Origin: Candidatus Nitrosocosmicus sp.
GTDB taxonomy: Archaea > Thermoproteota > Nitrososphaeria > Nitrososphaerales > Nitrososphaeraceae
DNA: 64,000 bases
Assembly (NCBI GenBank): GCA_031177355.1
Contig: JAPSGR010000003.1
Coordinates: forward strand, 1 to 64,000
Direction: 5' to 3'
This document shows, in pieces, positions 7,507 through 15,278 of the stretch (within the stretch, counting starts at the first letter, position 1; each line of letters starts with the position of its first letter). Below the pieces are notes generated by a model. The model ran no database searches, was not told the DNA's origin, and was given only the letters and a program-made list of their open reading frames with translations. The translations under genes and the position numbers were made by a program.

Positions 7507-8670
7507 ATGGATTCGAAAGTGAAATTAGGTATATCTTTTGCAATTATAATAGCAGTTATAGTAACCTCTTACTCCAATTTTGATTATTCATTGTTATCTG
7601 GTCAAAACTCACTTACCAAAGAATCTGGTGTCCGAGGCAGTTTTACAAAATCAGATACCTTAAAGATTGGATATTTTCCTATCATTTCTCATTCTCAAGC
7701 AGTTATAGGATTGAACAATGGTGAATTTGAGAAAACGTTGGGGAATAATGTTAAAATGGAAACTTTTAGGTTTAATTCGGGTCCATCAGCTATAGAATCC
7801 TTATTGGCTGGCAGGATCGATGTTACGTATATTGGCCCTAACCCAGCAATCAATGGATATTTACTTTCAGGTGGTGAGGATGTGAGAGTTATATCAGGCG
7901 CATCAAGCGGGGGTGCTTCTTTTGTGGTAAGAAATGACTCAGGAATTGAAACAGTAAATGACTTAGGCGGTAAAAAGTTTGCAACGCCGCAGTTAGGCAA
8001 TACACAAGATGTCGCATTAAGAAAATATTTGATGAATAATGGCTTTAACACGGTTGAGAATGGAGGAAATGTAACAGTTTTGGCCATTGCTAATCCGGAC
8101 ATCTTAACTGTTTTCCTTAAGGGAGAAATTGATGGTGCATGGGTACCGGAGCCATGGGCAACAAGATTAATACAAGAAGCGGGGGGTAAAGTTTTGCTTG
8201 ATGAAAGAAATCTGTGGCCGGATGGTAAATTTGTCACCGCCAACATAATTGTGAGAACGGATTATTTACAAAACAATCCCGATATTATCAAAAGACTATT
8301 GGATGCCCATGTTGATGAAACTCTGAGGATAAATAGCAACATTTCTGCTGCTGCAGTAGAATTCAATAATCAGTTAAAAAAGATAACAGGTCAGCAAATT
8401 GCTCCAGAGGTATTGGATAAAGCATTCTCCAACTTGGAAATAACATATGATCCATTGAAGTCCACCCTCTACAAAAGTGCAAATGACGCATATGACATTG
8501 GGTTTATTGAAAAAGGAAAGGAAAGACCAAATCTTTCTGGTATCTATGATACAACTATATTAAATGAAGTTCTTGATGAAAAAGGCCTTACACCAGTTAA
8601 TGAGGTAGATGGAGCAGATGCAAGAGGCAATACAACACTACCAAATGCACCCCTTGATGTGACGCATTAG
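7507..8670 (+). CDS. ABC transporter substrate-binding protein, nitrate/sulfonate/taurine type
   Basis: A 387-residue extracytoplasmic binding protein. Residues 6-22 are a hydrophobic signal/anchor (LGISFAIIIAVIVTSY) without a clear lipobox Cys. The mature part shows the SsuA/NrtA-like two-lobe pattern: LKIGYFPIISHSQAVIG, then RIDVTYIGPNPAINGY, DLGGKKFATPQLGNTQD and DGAWVPEPWA. These are ligand-contact regions in aliphatic sulfonate and nitrate binding proteins. I chose ATG 7507 because a longer frame from 7393 would put 38 extra residues before the signal. It follows the permease by 154 bases. The exact ligand is not determinable. Confidence 0.88.
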   Translation: MDSKVKLGISFAIIIAVIVTSYSNFDYSLLSGQNSLTKESGVRGSFTKSDTLKIGYFPIISHSQAVIGLNNGEFEKTLGNNVKMETFRFNSGPSAIESLLAGRIDVTYIGPNPAINGYLLSGGEDVRVISGASSGGASFVVRNDSGIETVNDLGGKKFATPQLGNTQDVALRKYLMNNGFNTVENGGNVTVLAIANPDILTVFLKGEIDGAWVPEPWATRLIQEAGGKVLLDERNLWPDGKFVTANIIVRTDYLQNNPDIIKRLLDAHVDETLRINSNISAAAVEFNNQLKKITGQQIAPEVLDKAFSNLEITYDPLKSTLYKSANDAYDIGFIEKGKERPNLSGIYDTTILNEVLDEKGLTPVNEVDGADARGNTTLPNAPLDVTH

Positions 8671-8705
8671 AAAATATCATTGTACAAAAGTAGATTCCAT
8701 CCTGC

Positions 8706-8733
8706 TTTTTTTTACTTTGGCTTTCTTTTTTTT
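8706..8733 (+). terminator. two poly-T tracts after the binding-protein gene
   Basis: Two runs of eight T (8706-8713 and 8726-8733) follow the stop codon at 8670. U-rich 3' ends are the archaeal termination signal, recognised by aCPSF1/FttA, which is encoded at the right end of this window. Confidence 0.5.
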
Positions 8734-8862
8734 AACAAAGTGCTTGTTGTCTAACTCGGTTTCATTTTTTTAGATATTACAATAAATTTGCGGTCCATTT
8801 TTCTATAAGAGAAGTTAAAAACTAATAATTCAAACACACACCAAGTTAGGACGTAAAAACGA

Positions 8863-8870
8863 TTTTAAAT
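8863..8870 (+). promoter_or_regulatory. A-box before the uL1-uL10 operon
   Basis: TTTTAAAT is centred about 32 bases before the uL1 ATG at 8899, the expected place for an archaeal A-box with a very short leader. Confidence 0.5.
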
Positions 8871-8898
8871 GGCCTTTGCGCGATAAAATCATATACTA

Positions 8899-9552
8899 AT
8901 GTTTAACAATGATCAATTAAAGGAGATGGTAAAAAAGGCCAGAGAGGCCACTCCAAAAAGAAATTTTGCTCAATCAGCTGAATTAACTTTGGTACTCAAA
9001 GATATTGATGTAAAAAAAGGATTTAGTGTTAACGAAATAGTCGCACTGCCTAACCCCACCAAGGATGGAGCTTCTGTATGCGTGTTGGCCACTGGAGAAA
9101 TGGGTTTGAGAGCAAAAAGGGCTGGAGTCGAAATGGTAATGGAACCTGAAACTTTAGATAGAATAGGAACAAACAGGCGTGAGGCAAGAAAAACTGTAAG
9201 AGCTCATGATTTTTTCATAGCAGATGTTAATCTTATGGCCCCTGTAGGAAGATCATTGGGACCTTTTTTGGGGCCAAAAGGAAAAATGCCTACACCCCTT
9301 CCCTATGGTGCACCGGTCGAAAATATCGCTTCAAGGCTAAAATCTTCTACCCGTATTCGCTCTAAAAATCAACTAAACATGTCAACTAAAATAGGTGATG
9401 AGTCATTGACTGATGAACAGCTGGTAGCTAATGCAAGTGCTGTAATCGCTTCTGTAGAAAAAAGGCTCCCACAAGGCGATAAGAATTTCAGAAATGCGAT
9501 CATAAAATTCACTATGGGAAAACCTGTCAAGGCCAATGCCTTGACTAAATAA
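8899..9552 (+). CDS. rpl1: 50S ribosomal protein uL1 (L1)
   Basis: A 217-residue protein of the L1 stalk of the large subunit; in archaea L1 can also repress its own message. Recognised by the conserved FLGPKGKMPTPLPYGAP motif near residues 127-143 and by the C-terminal KFTMGKPVKANA pattern. Length is normal for archaea. uL10 follows 16 bases later with its own ribosome-binding site, so the two form an operon. uL11, often just upstream in archaea, is not here; a transporter gene precedes instead. Confidence 0.95.
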   Translation: MFNNDQLKEMVKKAREATPKRNFAQSAELTLVLKDIDVKKGFSVNEIVALPNPTKDGASVCVLATGEMGLRAKRAGVEMVMEPETLDRIGTNRREARKTVRAHDFFIADVNLMAPVGRSLGPFLGPKGKMPTPLPYGAPVENIASRLKSSTRIRSKNQLNMSTKIGDESLTDEQLVANASAVIASVEKRLPQGDKNFRNAIIKFTMGKPVKANALTK

Positions 9553-9568
9553 CTTGGAGAGATATGTA

Positions 9569-10471
9569 ATGAGTCAAACAACAGTCATTAACAAATTAGG
9601 AAGAACTTCCTATCCTGAACGTAAAGTTAACTTGTTTAATACTTTGCAAAACTTGGCAAAGTCTTACAATGTAATTGCGCTATCTAGAATGACCAAAGTA
9701 AGATCTGCGCAACTTATGGCAATTAGAAAGAAGTTTAAAAGTGATATTAAAATAATTACTATAAAAAACAAGGTTGCACAAAGAGCATTCGAACAGATAT
9801 TCGATGATGTCAGGGGGTTGGAGTTTTTAAATAAAGAATTGGAGGGCCAATGTGCATTAATGTTTACTAATTTAAGCCCTTTTAAATTGAATTTAACATT
9901 TGACAAAAATAAAATTTTTATGGCAGCGAAGGGCGGTGATATTGCTCCAAATGAGTTATTAATACCAGCTGGAAATACAGGAATTAATCCAGGACCTGTT
10001 TTGTCTGAATTTAAAGAATCAAATGTTCCTACAAAAATTGATCAAGGCACTATATGGGTTTCGAAAGATACAATAGTTGCAAAGCCAGGAGACGTAATAT
10101 CTCAAAAATTGGCTGCCTTGTTGAGCAAATTAGACGTCAAGCCCATTGAAGCAGGTGTTTCGGTTAATTATGCTATTGCTGAAGGTTTAGAATTCAAAGA
10201 AAAAGATCTCAAGATAGTAATACAGGAATATATTGATGATTTAGTGCAATCGTTCCAAGAAGCCTTAGCACTATCCGTAGAAGCAGTGTACTTTACCAAA
10301 GAATCTACACCTTTACTGTTAATGAAAGGAAAACAACATGGATTGTCGTTGGCAGTTGAAGCTGGATATCTATCCCCTGAAACCGTAGAATTGGTTCTAG
10401 GAAAGGCTAATGCAGTTGCGGGGAGCCTGGCCCATCAGCTGAAGTCAAAGGGATATTCTTTGCAAAATTAA
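9569..10471 (+). CDS. rpl10: 50S ribosomal protein uL10 (P0), tail-less form
   Basis: P0 anchors the P1 dimers that form the factor-binding stalk. The N-terminal rRNA-binding domain (ALSRMTKVRSAQLMAIRKKF) and the archaeal insertion with FDKNKIFMAAKGGDIAPNE and NPGPVLSEF are clear. The protein has 300 residues and ends at LKSKGYSLQN: it lacks the acidic hinge and LGxLFG tail typical of P0 in many archaea and eukaryotes. I chose ATG 9569 because GGAGA at 9556-9560 is a well-placed Shine-Dalgarno site. A TTG at 9554 would add five residues. Confidence 0.93.
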   Translation: MSQTTVINKLGRTSYPERKVNLFNTLQNLAKSYNVIALSRMTKVRSAQLMAIRKKFKSDIKIITIKNKVAQRAFEQIFDDVRGLEFLNKELEGQCALMFTNLSPFKLNLTFDKNKIFMAAKGGDIAPNELLIPAGNTGINPGPVLSEFKESNVPTKIDQGTIWVSKDTIVAKPGDVISQKLAALLSKLDVKPIEAGVSVNYAIAEGLEFKEKDLKIVIQEYIDDLVQSFQEALALSVEAVYFTKESTPLLLMKGKQHGLSLAVEAGYLSPETVELVLGKANAVAGSLAHQLKSKGYSLQN

Positions 10472-10474
10472 TCC

Positions 10475-10482
10475 TTTTTTTT
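10475..10482 (+). terminator. poly-T terminator after uL10
   Basis: Eight consecutive T begin three bases after the uL10 stop codon. This fits an archaeal U-tract terminator, and it is needed here because the P1 gene converges from the right. Confidence 0.5.
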
Positions 10483-10606
10483 CTTGCTTAAGCAGAATAG
10501 TTTATAAAAATATTAAAACCGGACTTTATGGTAAAGGCAATCTGTAGATTGCAAAATCATTAAAAGGTTATTGTAAAAATAATAAATAATAAAAAAAAAA
10601 TATTGT

Positions 10607-10918
10607 TTAACCGAAAAGAGAGGAGAGACCTTCGAGGGCTTCTTCTTCTTTTTTCTCGTCCTTTTTCTCTTCTTCTTTTGGAGCGGCGCTTGCACCAGGG
10701 GCAGCACCAGAGGCCGCAGCGCCTGCAGGGGCAGCAGCAGCTATTGGAGCGGCTTTTAGCGCATCTTCGATGTTAACTTCACTTAAAGCAGCAACTAATG
10801 ATTTAACTCGAACATCATCGGGTTCAACACCCGTCGATTTTATTACACTTTTTACATTATCTTCATTTATATCTTGCTTTAGTTTGTGTAGCAACAAAGC
10901 AGCATATACATATTCCAT
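10607..10918 (-). CDS. rpl12: 50S ribosomal protein P1 (archaeal L12)
   Basis: A 103-residue stalk protein. The N-terminal helical dimerisation/uL10-binding half ([13 protein letters not shown]...) is followed by an Ala/Gly-rich hinge at residues 58-80, a Lys/Glu-rich stretch, and the conserved GLSSLFG tail that contacts translation factors. The gene lies on the minus strand, converging on uL1-uL10, whereas the common archaeal order is uL1-uL10-P1 on one strand. It has its own A-box (10944-10952). The ATG at 10918 is the only sensible start. Confidence 0.95.
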   Translation of the reverse strand: MEYVYAALLLHKLKQDINEDNVKSVIKSTGVEPDDVRVKSLVAALSEVNIEDALKAAPIAAAAPAGAAASGAAPGASAAPKEEEKKDEKKEEEALEGLSSLFG

Positions 10919-10943
10919 GATAAGGAAAATTTGATATACCCAT

Positions 10944-10952
10944 AATATAAAA
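10944..10952 (-). promoter_or_regulatory. A-box of the P1/L12 gene
   Basis: On the minus strand this reads TTTTATATT, centred about 30 bases before the P1 ATG. It lies between the P1 gene and the upstream orphan gene, so P1 can be transcribed alone. Confidence 0.5.
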
Positions 10953-10954
10953 CT

Positions 10955-11455
10955 TTATAAAATCTGAGAACTTCTCGCTACTGCATATACGTGTTCTTTT
11001 AGCTCTTGAGACATAAGAGAGTTCATTCTATTAATCAGAATACTTCTAGCTTCCAGTCTTTCATCCTCGGATGTAGAATTAAAGTAATTGCTAAATAACT
11101 CGGGCATACTCTCTTTTATCCATCCATCCAAGACAAAATATCGGTTTTCATTGATTGGCGTTATCTTATCAATCCTTGGATCAACTATATCATCGAAATT
11201 TCCTGTATCTAACCTGTCTATTATAAAGAATATGCAATTGTTAGGATCAGGATTGCTTAAGGCCTCTTGTGGTTTACCCTTGGCCCTGCCATCTCTAATC
11301 CGTTCAATCAACCCGACAGGTCGAAGAAAGGTGCCTTTAACCTTGAAAATTTTATCAGCCTCTGAAACTATCCTTCCTATAACAACATAATTTGATATAT
11401 CGTCGCGTTTGACGACAAATACAAAGCTACCAGGTTTTAATTTCGACCCGAACAT
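10955..11455 (-). CDS. conserved-looking protein of unknown function
   Basis: About 166 residues from ATG 11455. The N-terminal half looks beta-rich (KPGSFVFVVKRDDISNYVVI), followed by an acidic middle part and a helical C-terminus. An in-frame start at 11518 would add a hydrophobic 21-residue segment, but an AT-rich A-box-like stretch (about 11470-11486) lies inside that extension and favours the shorter protein. If the longer form were made, it would be membrane-anchored. It lies 36 bases upstream of P1 on the same strand and divergent from an Lrp regulator. I recognise no family. Confidence 0.6.
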   Translation of the reverse strand: MFGSKLKPGSFVFVVKRDDISNYVVIGRIVSEADKIFKVKGTFLRPVGLIERIRDGRAKGKPQEALSNPDPNNCIFFIIDRLDTGNFDDIVDPRIDKITPINENRYFVLDGWIKESMPELFSNYFNSTSEDERLEARSILINRMNSLMSQELKEHVYAVARSSQIL

Positions 11456-11601
11456 GCTTGAATTATCTGTACATAATAATATAATATTTACTAATATCCC
11501 AAAGAGAATAAACCACATATTTTTTAATTATCAAGTCATTTTAAGCAAATTATTTAATTACATTTATTAATGTAGCCAATAATTATAAACTTGAGTTAAT
11601 C

Positions 11602-12078
11602 TTGCAAAGATTTGACGAGTTAGATATGAAAATTTTATCAGAATTGACAAAAGACGCAAGTATTTCTATTCCACAGCTAAGCAAGAAGTTGAACATAAAC
11701 TCATCCGTTCTATATAGCAGGATAAAGAGACTAGTGAAAAGAGAACTCATCAGAAAGTTCACCGTTTTAATAAACGAATCTCAGTTGGGAATTAATATAA
11801 AGGCAACTGTAGGAATCAATCGTGATCCCAAATTAAAAGAACCTATTCACAATGAGCTTATGCGTATTCCAGAAGTTAGATCTTTAATCGAGGTGACAGG
11901 CAGATTTGATATTATTCTTTCAGTATATACAAGAACTTTAGAGGAATTGCATAAAGTTGTAATAGAAATAATTGGAAAGATTGATGGAATACAAGCTACC
12001 GAAACTTTTGTTGAGATGCAGCGAACTGATAAGGAACCTGTATATTCCATCCAGAGCAATATTCAAGGTTATGCTTAA
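11602..12078 (+). CDS. Lrp/AsnC-family transcription regulator
   Basis: A 158-residue regulator. The N-terminal winged helix-turn-helix starts at LDMKILSELTKDASISIPQLSKKL, and the C-terminal RAM/AsnC ligand domain follows, with VTGRFDIILSVYTRT as the typical beta-strand pattern. Such proteins form octamers and often sense amino acids. The start is TTG at 11602; ATG at 11626 would cut into the first DNA-binding helix. It faces the orphan gene at 10955-11455 divergently across 146 bases and may control it; that is inference. Confidence 0.88.
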   Translation: MQRFDELDMKILSELTKDASISIPQLSKKLNINSSVLYSRIKRLVKRELIRKFTVLINESQLGINIKATVGINRDPKLKEPIHNELMRIPEVRSLIEVTGRFDIILSVYTRTLEELHKVVIEIIGKIDGIQATETFVEMQRTDKEPVYSIQSNIQGYA

Positions 12079-12127
12079 TGAAAAGGACTTGCAACCATGT
12101 TTCTTAAATTGATTTTCAGAATTAGAA

Positions 12128-12140
12128 ATATTAAAATTAT
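12128..12140 (+). promoter_or_regulatory. A-box before secE
   Basis: An AT-rich element (TATTAAAATTATA) is centred about 34 bases before the TTG start of secE, in the 91-base gap after the Lrp gene. Confidence 0.4.
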
Positions 12141-12169
12141 ATAGAGGTCTTCTACTCTTTAGAAATTAG

Positions 12170-12361
12170 TTGTTATCATCAATAGGCACTACCGTTCAAA
12201 GAAGAATAATAGAGATATTTCAAACCCTTAAGTTAGCTAAAAAGACTAGTAAGGATGACTACTTTACACATTTGAGGCTAGTACTTTTAGCTATAGGCGC
12301 TGTTGGCGGAATTGGTTTTATTATAAAGATGATAGGTGAACTAATTTTCGTAAACAAGTAG
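12170..12361 (+). CDS. secE: preprotein translocase subunit SecE (Sec61-gamma)
   Basis: A 63-residue single-span protein with an amphipathic cytoplasmic helix (residues 9-25, RRIIEIFQTLKLAKK) and one membrane helix (about 38-58, LVLLAIGAVGGIGFIIKMIGE). This is the exact layout of archaeal SecE/Sec61-gamma, which clamps SecY. The start is TTG. In many archaea secE is followed by the elongation factor Spt5 (NusG) and uL11; here it is followed by a small unknown gene and alba. Confidence 0.8.
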   Translation: MLSSIGTTVQRRIIEIFQTLKLAKKTSKDDYFTHLRLVLLAIGAVGGIGFIIKMIGELIFVNK

Positions 12362-12458
12362 ACATCATTACAAAAGCATTGTAATAATTTTGTTATCTCA
12401 AGTTTACAGTTCCGTTATCATTTTATTACCAATCTAGAATATACATATCTTAATTGCA

Positions 12459-12689
12459 ATGTCTGAATTACCTGTACTCATTGATGAAGATAACAAAATA
12501 AAAATCAAACCTGAGCTCATGATAAAAGAAAACTTGTATCCTATCATGTATGAAGAGTCATTGTACCTTTTTTTTAAAGATGAAAATGAACTAATAAATT
12601 GTTATGAAGTTACTGATAAAGAAATAGTTCACAAGGCGCAACAAAACCCTAAAAGAATTTTAGAGATTTTAGAAGAATGTAGTAAATGA
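12459..12689 (+). CDS. small acidic protein, unknown function
   Basis: A 76-residue acidic protein with no Cys, no membrane segment and no known motif (begins MSELPVLIDEDNKIKIKP, ends RILEILEECSK). It is likely a small alpha/beta fold. It lies between secE and alba on the same strand, 97 bases after secE and 37 before alba. Codon use looks like its neighbours, so I think it is real, but no function can be offered. Confidence 0.6.
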   Translation: MSELPVLIDEDNKIKIKPELMIKENLYPIMYEESLYLFFKDENELINCYEVTDKEIVHKAQQNPKRILEILEECSK

Positions 12690-12726
12690 TATACCATTAT
12701 ATTATTGAATTATGCATAATAATATT

Positions 12727-13035
12727 ATGTCACATGGCAAATACGAAACAGGAAATAGGAAGAGCAATGAAATATTCATCGGCAAAAAACCACTAATGAC
12801 GTATGTTACAGCAACACTAGTTCAACTGGCAAATGAACCTACGGTCGTGATTAAGGCTCGAGGAAAGAGTATTACAAGGGCAGTAGATGTGGCTCAAATT
12901 ATCGTAAAGAGAATGAACACTCTTGGTTATAGGGTCGAAAACGTAAAGTTAGGTTCAGATACCTTAAGTGGTACTGAAGATGATAAACCAAGAAATGTTT
13001 CTACAATTGAGGTATCTATTTCAAGATCGAAATAA
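12727..13035 (+). CDS. albA: DNA/RNA-binding protein Alba
   Basis: A 102-residue chromatin protein that coats DNA and also binds RNA. The Alba fold is recognised by IGKKPLMTYVTATL and the ARGKSITRAVDVAQI stretch, which carries the Lys/Arg contacts, with VENVKLGSD afterwards. I chose ATG 12727 (MSHGKYETGNR); an ATG at 12712 would add five residues. Length is normal for a thaumarchaeal form with a short N-terminal extension. Confidence 0.93.
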   Translation: MSHGKYETGNRKSNEIFIGKKPLMTYVTATLVQLANEPTVVIKARGKSITRAVDVAQIIVKRMNTLGYRVENVKLGSDTLSGTEDDKPRNVSTIEVSISRSK

Positions 13036-13131
13036 GAATTTGCCTAATATTTCTAAAATCAGTTAATTTTCTTTCGGGTATTTTCTATTAGACACGAAAT
13101 TTGATATTATGGTGAATGTATTTAATTAAGT

Positions 13132-13719
13132 ATGATAGACATTAGTAAACGCACAATTGTTTCATCATCTTTAGTTGCCGTATTTTTGTTACAACTTATC
13201 TATTTTACCAATAATAATTCATTGGTTTTAGGATTTTTCCATGAAAGTCAATCAGAAAGCATGCTTACTTATACAGATAATAAAAATAATTTTGAGATAA
13301 AATATCCAAACAATTGGGAAAGATCAGTGAAACTCAATAATGAAGTCATTTTTATAGCACCAAAGGATGTTAACTCCGTCAGCAGTCCTGCTGGATTTGT
13401 TGTAAAAACCATACCTACTCCTGGCAAGAACATCTCCACTGACTCTGCGACTAAGGAATTGACAACTGAGATCCAGTCAGTACATAAGGATTTTAATCTG
13501 GAATCTACCGGTCCTACAACTCTAGACGGAAAAAAAGCAACACAGATAGTTTTTACCGCGACCGACAGTAAGTTACAGAATAGAAAAGCAATTCAAATTG
13601 TGGGATCAAATCTTGAAAATTTGTATGTGTTGACATACAAAGCCTCGACAGATAAATTCGGAACTTATGAGAGCGTAGCAAACCAAATGATCAAATCATT
13701 CAAGTATTTAACAAATTAA
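13132..13719 (+). CDS. secreted PsbP/DcrB-like protein
   Basis: A 195-residue exported protein with a hydrophobic N-terminal segment (residues 9-35) serving as signal or anchor. The mature part starts with YTDNKNNFEIKYPNNWE and continues with beta-rich repeats, the signature of PsbP-like (Mog1/PsbP fold) proteins. Such proteins are abundant on thaumarchaeal cell surfaces, usually with unknown role. It is monocistronic, with a long perfect hairpin 30 bases downstream. The family call is from the YPxxWE pattern, so it is reasonable but not certain. Confidence 0.7.
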   Translation: MIDISKRTIVSSSLVAVFLLQLIYFTNNNSLVLGFFHESQSESMLTYTDNKNNFEIKYPNNWERSVKLNNEVIFIAPKDVNSVSSPAGFVVKTIPTPGKNISTDSATKELTTEIQSVHKDFNLESTGPTTLDGKKATQIVFTATDSKLQNRKAIQIVGSNLENLYVLTYKASTDKFGTYESVANQMIKSFKYLTN

Positions 13720-13748
13720 TGTAATGATATAATGGTAAATATAATTGC

Positions 13749-13780
13749 TTAACAAGCTGATTTTTACATCAGCTTGTTAA
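13749..13780. repeat. perfect 13-bp inverted repeat (hairpin)
   Basis: TTAACAAGCTGAT (13749-13761) and ATCAGCTTGTTAA (13768-13780) are exact reverse complements around the six-base loop TTTTAC. It starts 30 bases after the stop of the PsbP-like gene. It could be a processing or termination hairpin, a protein-binding site, or the remains of a small transposable element. Intrinsic hairpin terminators are not the norm in archaea. Confidence 0.85.
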
Positions 13781-13950
13781 ACATGTTCCCCTTCGGTTTG
13801 GTCGATGTACTTTTAAGTGAACGTAAATCATATTTAAACCTATCAGTTTTCTCATGAAATTAAAATAGATAAAAAATTGTATAAAAGACATACAATTATA
13901 TCAAAATACGTTATTTATTATATATAATATAAAAAAGTATAAAAAAAGAA

Positions 13951-14376
13951 ATGCTTTTTTATAAATTAAGTCGTAGTATTATTGTGAGTATAAAGGTAAA
14001 AAAAATTGAACTCTTGTTGGTTTGCATAGTTGCAGTCGTAACCATTGTGGTCCTTTATAATGTATTTATTTCAATTCCTTTCAAAGACTATTCTTTGGAT
14101 GTAGACGCATTAAGAGATCCAGAGTCGCTTTTGGTTAATTCAAGAGTGGTGCTAAAAAATACTGGGAAAATGCCATTAAATGATTTATTCATAATTTATG
14201 ATAATAATCAGGATTTGACTGAGAATTTGTTAATGATAAAACCGGGCCAAACCATTATTCTATCGCCTCCCCAAGGTGCAAGTCTTAATACGGTTACTGT
14301 AACTACGGGAGAAGGATTAAGCATTGACAAGCAGTTTAGATCGCCTGTAAAGCTACCAGGGATGATTGGGTCTTAA
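13951..14376 (+). CDS. membrane-anchored extracellular protein, unknown function
   Basis: A 141-residue protein with one membrane helix near residues 20-42 (IELLLVCIVAVVTIVVLYNVF), then a beta-rich outer domain of about 95 residues (SLLVNSRVVLKNTGKMPL..., KPGQTIILSPPQG) that resembles an Ig-like or pilin/flagellin-type sandwich. No class III signal cleavage motif was evident. An A-box-like stretch lies at 13919-13932, 26 bases before the ATG. It converges on birA. No family was recognised. Confidence 0.6.
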   Translation: MLFYKLSRSIIVSIKVKKIELLLVCIVAVVTIVVLYNVFISIPFKDYSLDVDALRDPESLLVNSRVVLKNTGKMPLNDLFIIYDNNQDLTENLLMIKPGQTIILSPPQGASLNTVTVTTGEGLSIDKQFRSPVKLPGMIGS

Positions 14377-14412
14377 ACAATTACTAATTATAGAGACAGC
14401 TATTAGTATAGA

Positions 14413-15273
14413 TTAACTTAAAGGTGAATGAAAGACTGAATCAATCCTAACTATTTTATTATTAGGCAGTTGCTCCAAGTCTTTTACTAATACAGATCCA
14501 TCATCATTTACTCTAACGATTTCTCCTTTGAATTCGTAATCATTTATTCTAAACTTGTAGCTTAAATCTGATAACGATTCTTCGATCCTTCTTCTGTATG
14601 TATGCCTTAATTCGTTCCTATACAGTTTTTGGTTTAATTTGTGAATAAGTTCACTAAACTTGTATAAAATAAAGTAAACTAATTCAGAATTATTAATTTC
14701 CGATCCGCCATTGACAGACTTGAGGGTCGTAATTTTTATTTCTCCTGCTGTTTTATCCCAAATTTTATTTTTAGTAACTACAAGGTCGTTGTTGGAATTA
14801 ATTCCTATACCCAGAGTTACTTTGGTCGGTTTACCATACTCAATTTCAGTATCCATGAGAATACCAGCGACCTTGCTTCCGTCAATTAAAAGGTCGTTAG
14901 GCCATTTGATTTGAGGAGTCATATGAATATGAGACTCGATAGCATCAGATATTATAAACGCCGTTAGAATCAACATGGAAAAAAGATCATTCGCTTCTAA
15001 ATCAGTTTCAAAGACCATTGACATCCAAACACCACCCTTAGGTGATACCCAGTTAGATCCTCTACGTCCTCGCCCTTTGGTTTGAATTTCGCTTAATACT
15101 AAATAAGGGTAACAAGTATCTGGATTCTTACTCAACTTATAAGCATAATCTTGGGTAGATACCAGTGAATCGAAAAAGTAAAACTCTTGAAAGATAAGTT
15201 CCCCGTTTGACTTGTTCAAGATATTATAGACAAATTCTAATTTTTGTATGTTTGAACATTGAATTTTAATCAT
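14413..15273 (-). CDS. birA: biotin--[acetyl-CoA-carboxylase] ligase
   Basis: A 286-residue enzyme that joins biotin to the carrier protein of acetyl-CoA/propionyl-CoA carboxylase, the CO2-fixing enzyme of the HP/HB cycle. The biotinyl-AMP site GRGRRG is at residues 67-72, followed by WVSPKGGVWMSM, and KWPNDLLIDGSKVAG near 124-138; a small SH3-like C-terminal domain follows. No N-terminal DNA-binding helix-turn-helix is seen, so it is a ligase only. It is the last gene of a close cluster, five bases after the UbiA gene. Confidence 0.93.
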   Translation of the reverse strand: MIKIQCSNIQKLEFVYNILNKSNGELIFQEFYFFDSLVSTQDYAYKLSKNPDTCYPYLVLSEIQTKGRGRRGSNWVSPKGGVWMSMVFETDLEANDLFSMLILTAFIISDAIESHIHMTPQIKWPNDLLIDGSKVAGILMDTEIEYGKPTKVTLGIGINSNNDLVVTKNKIWDKTAGEIKITTLKSVNGGSEINNSELVYFILYKFSELIHKLNQKLYRNELRHTYRRRIEESLSDLSYKFRINDYEFKGEIVRVNDDGSVLVKDLEQLPNNKIVRIDSVFHSPLS

Positions 15274-15278
15274 GATAA

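Noticed and set aside
7695-8246. 183-codon antisense frame in the binding-protein gene
   Set aside because: Mirror of a real, well-recognised gene; the frame is open by codon bias only.
10538-10553. Palindrome GCAATCTGTAGATTGC between uL10 and P1
   Set aside because: Only seven paired bases with a two-base loop, so no stable hairpin; poly-T tracts explain termination better.
10513-10707. Lys/Arg-rich frame opposite the P1 tail
   Set aside because: Frame-shifted reading of the Ala/Glu-rich P1 coding sequence; basic composition is an artefact.
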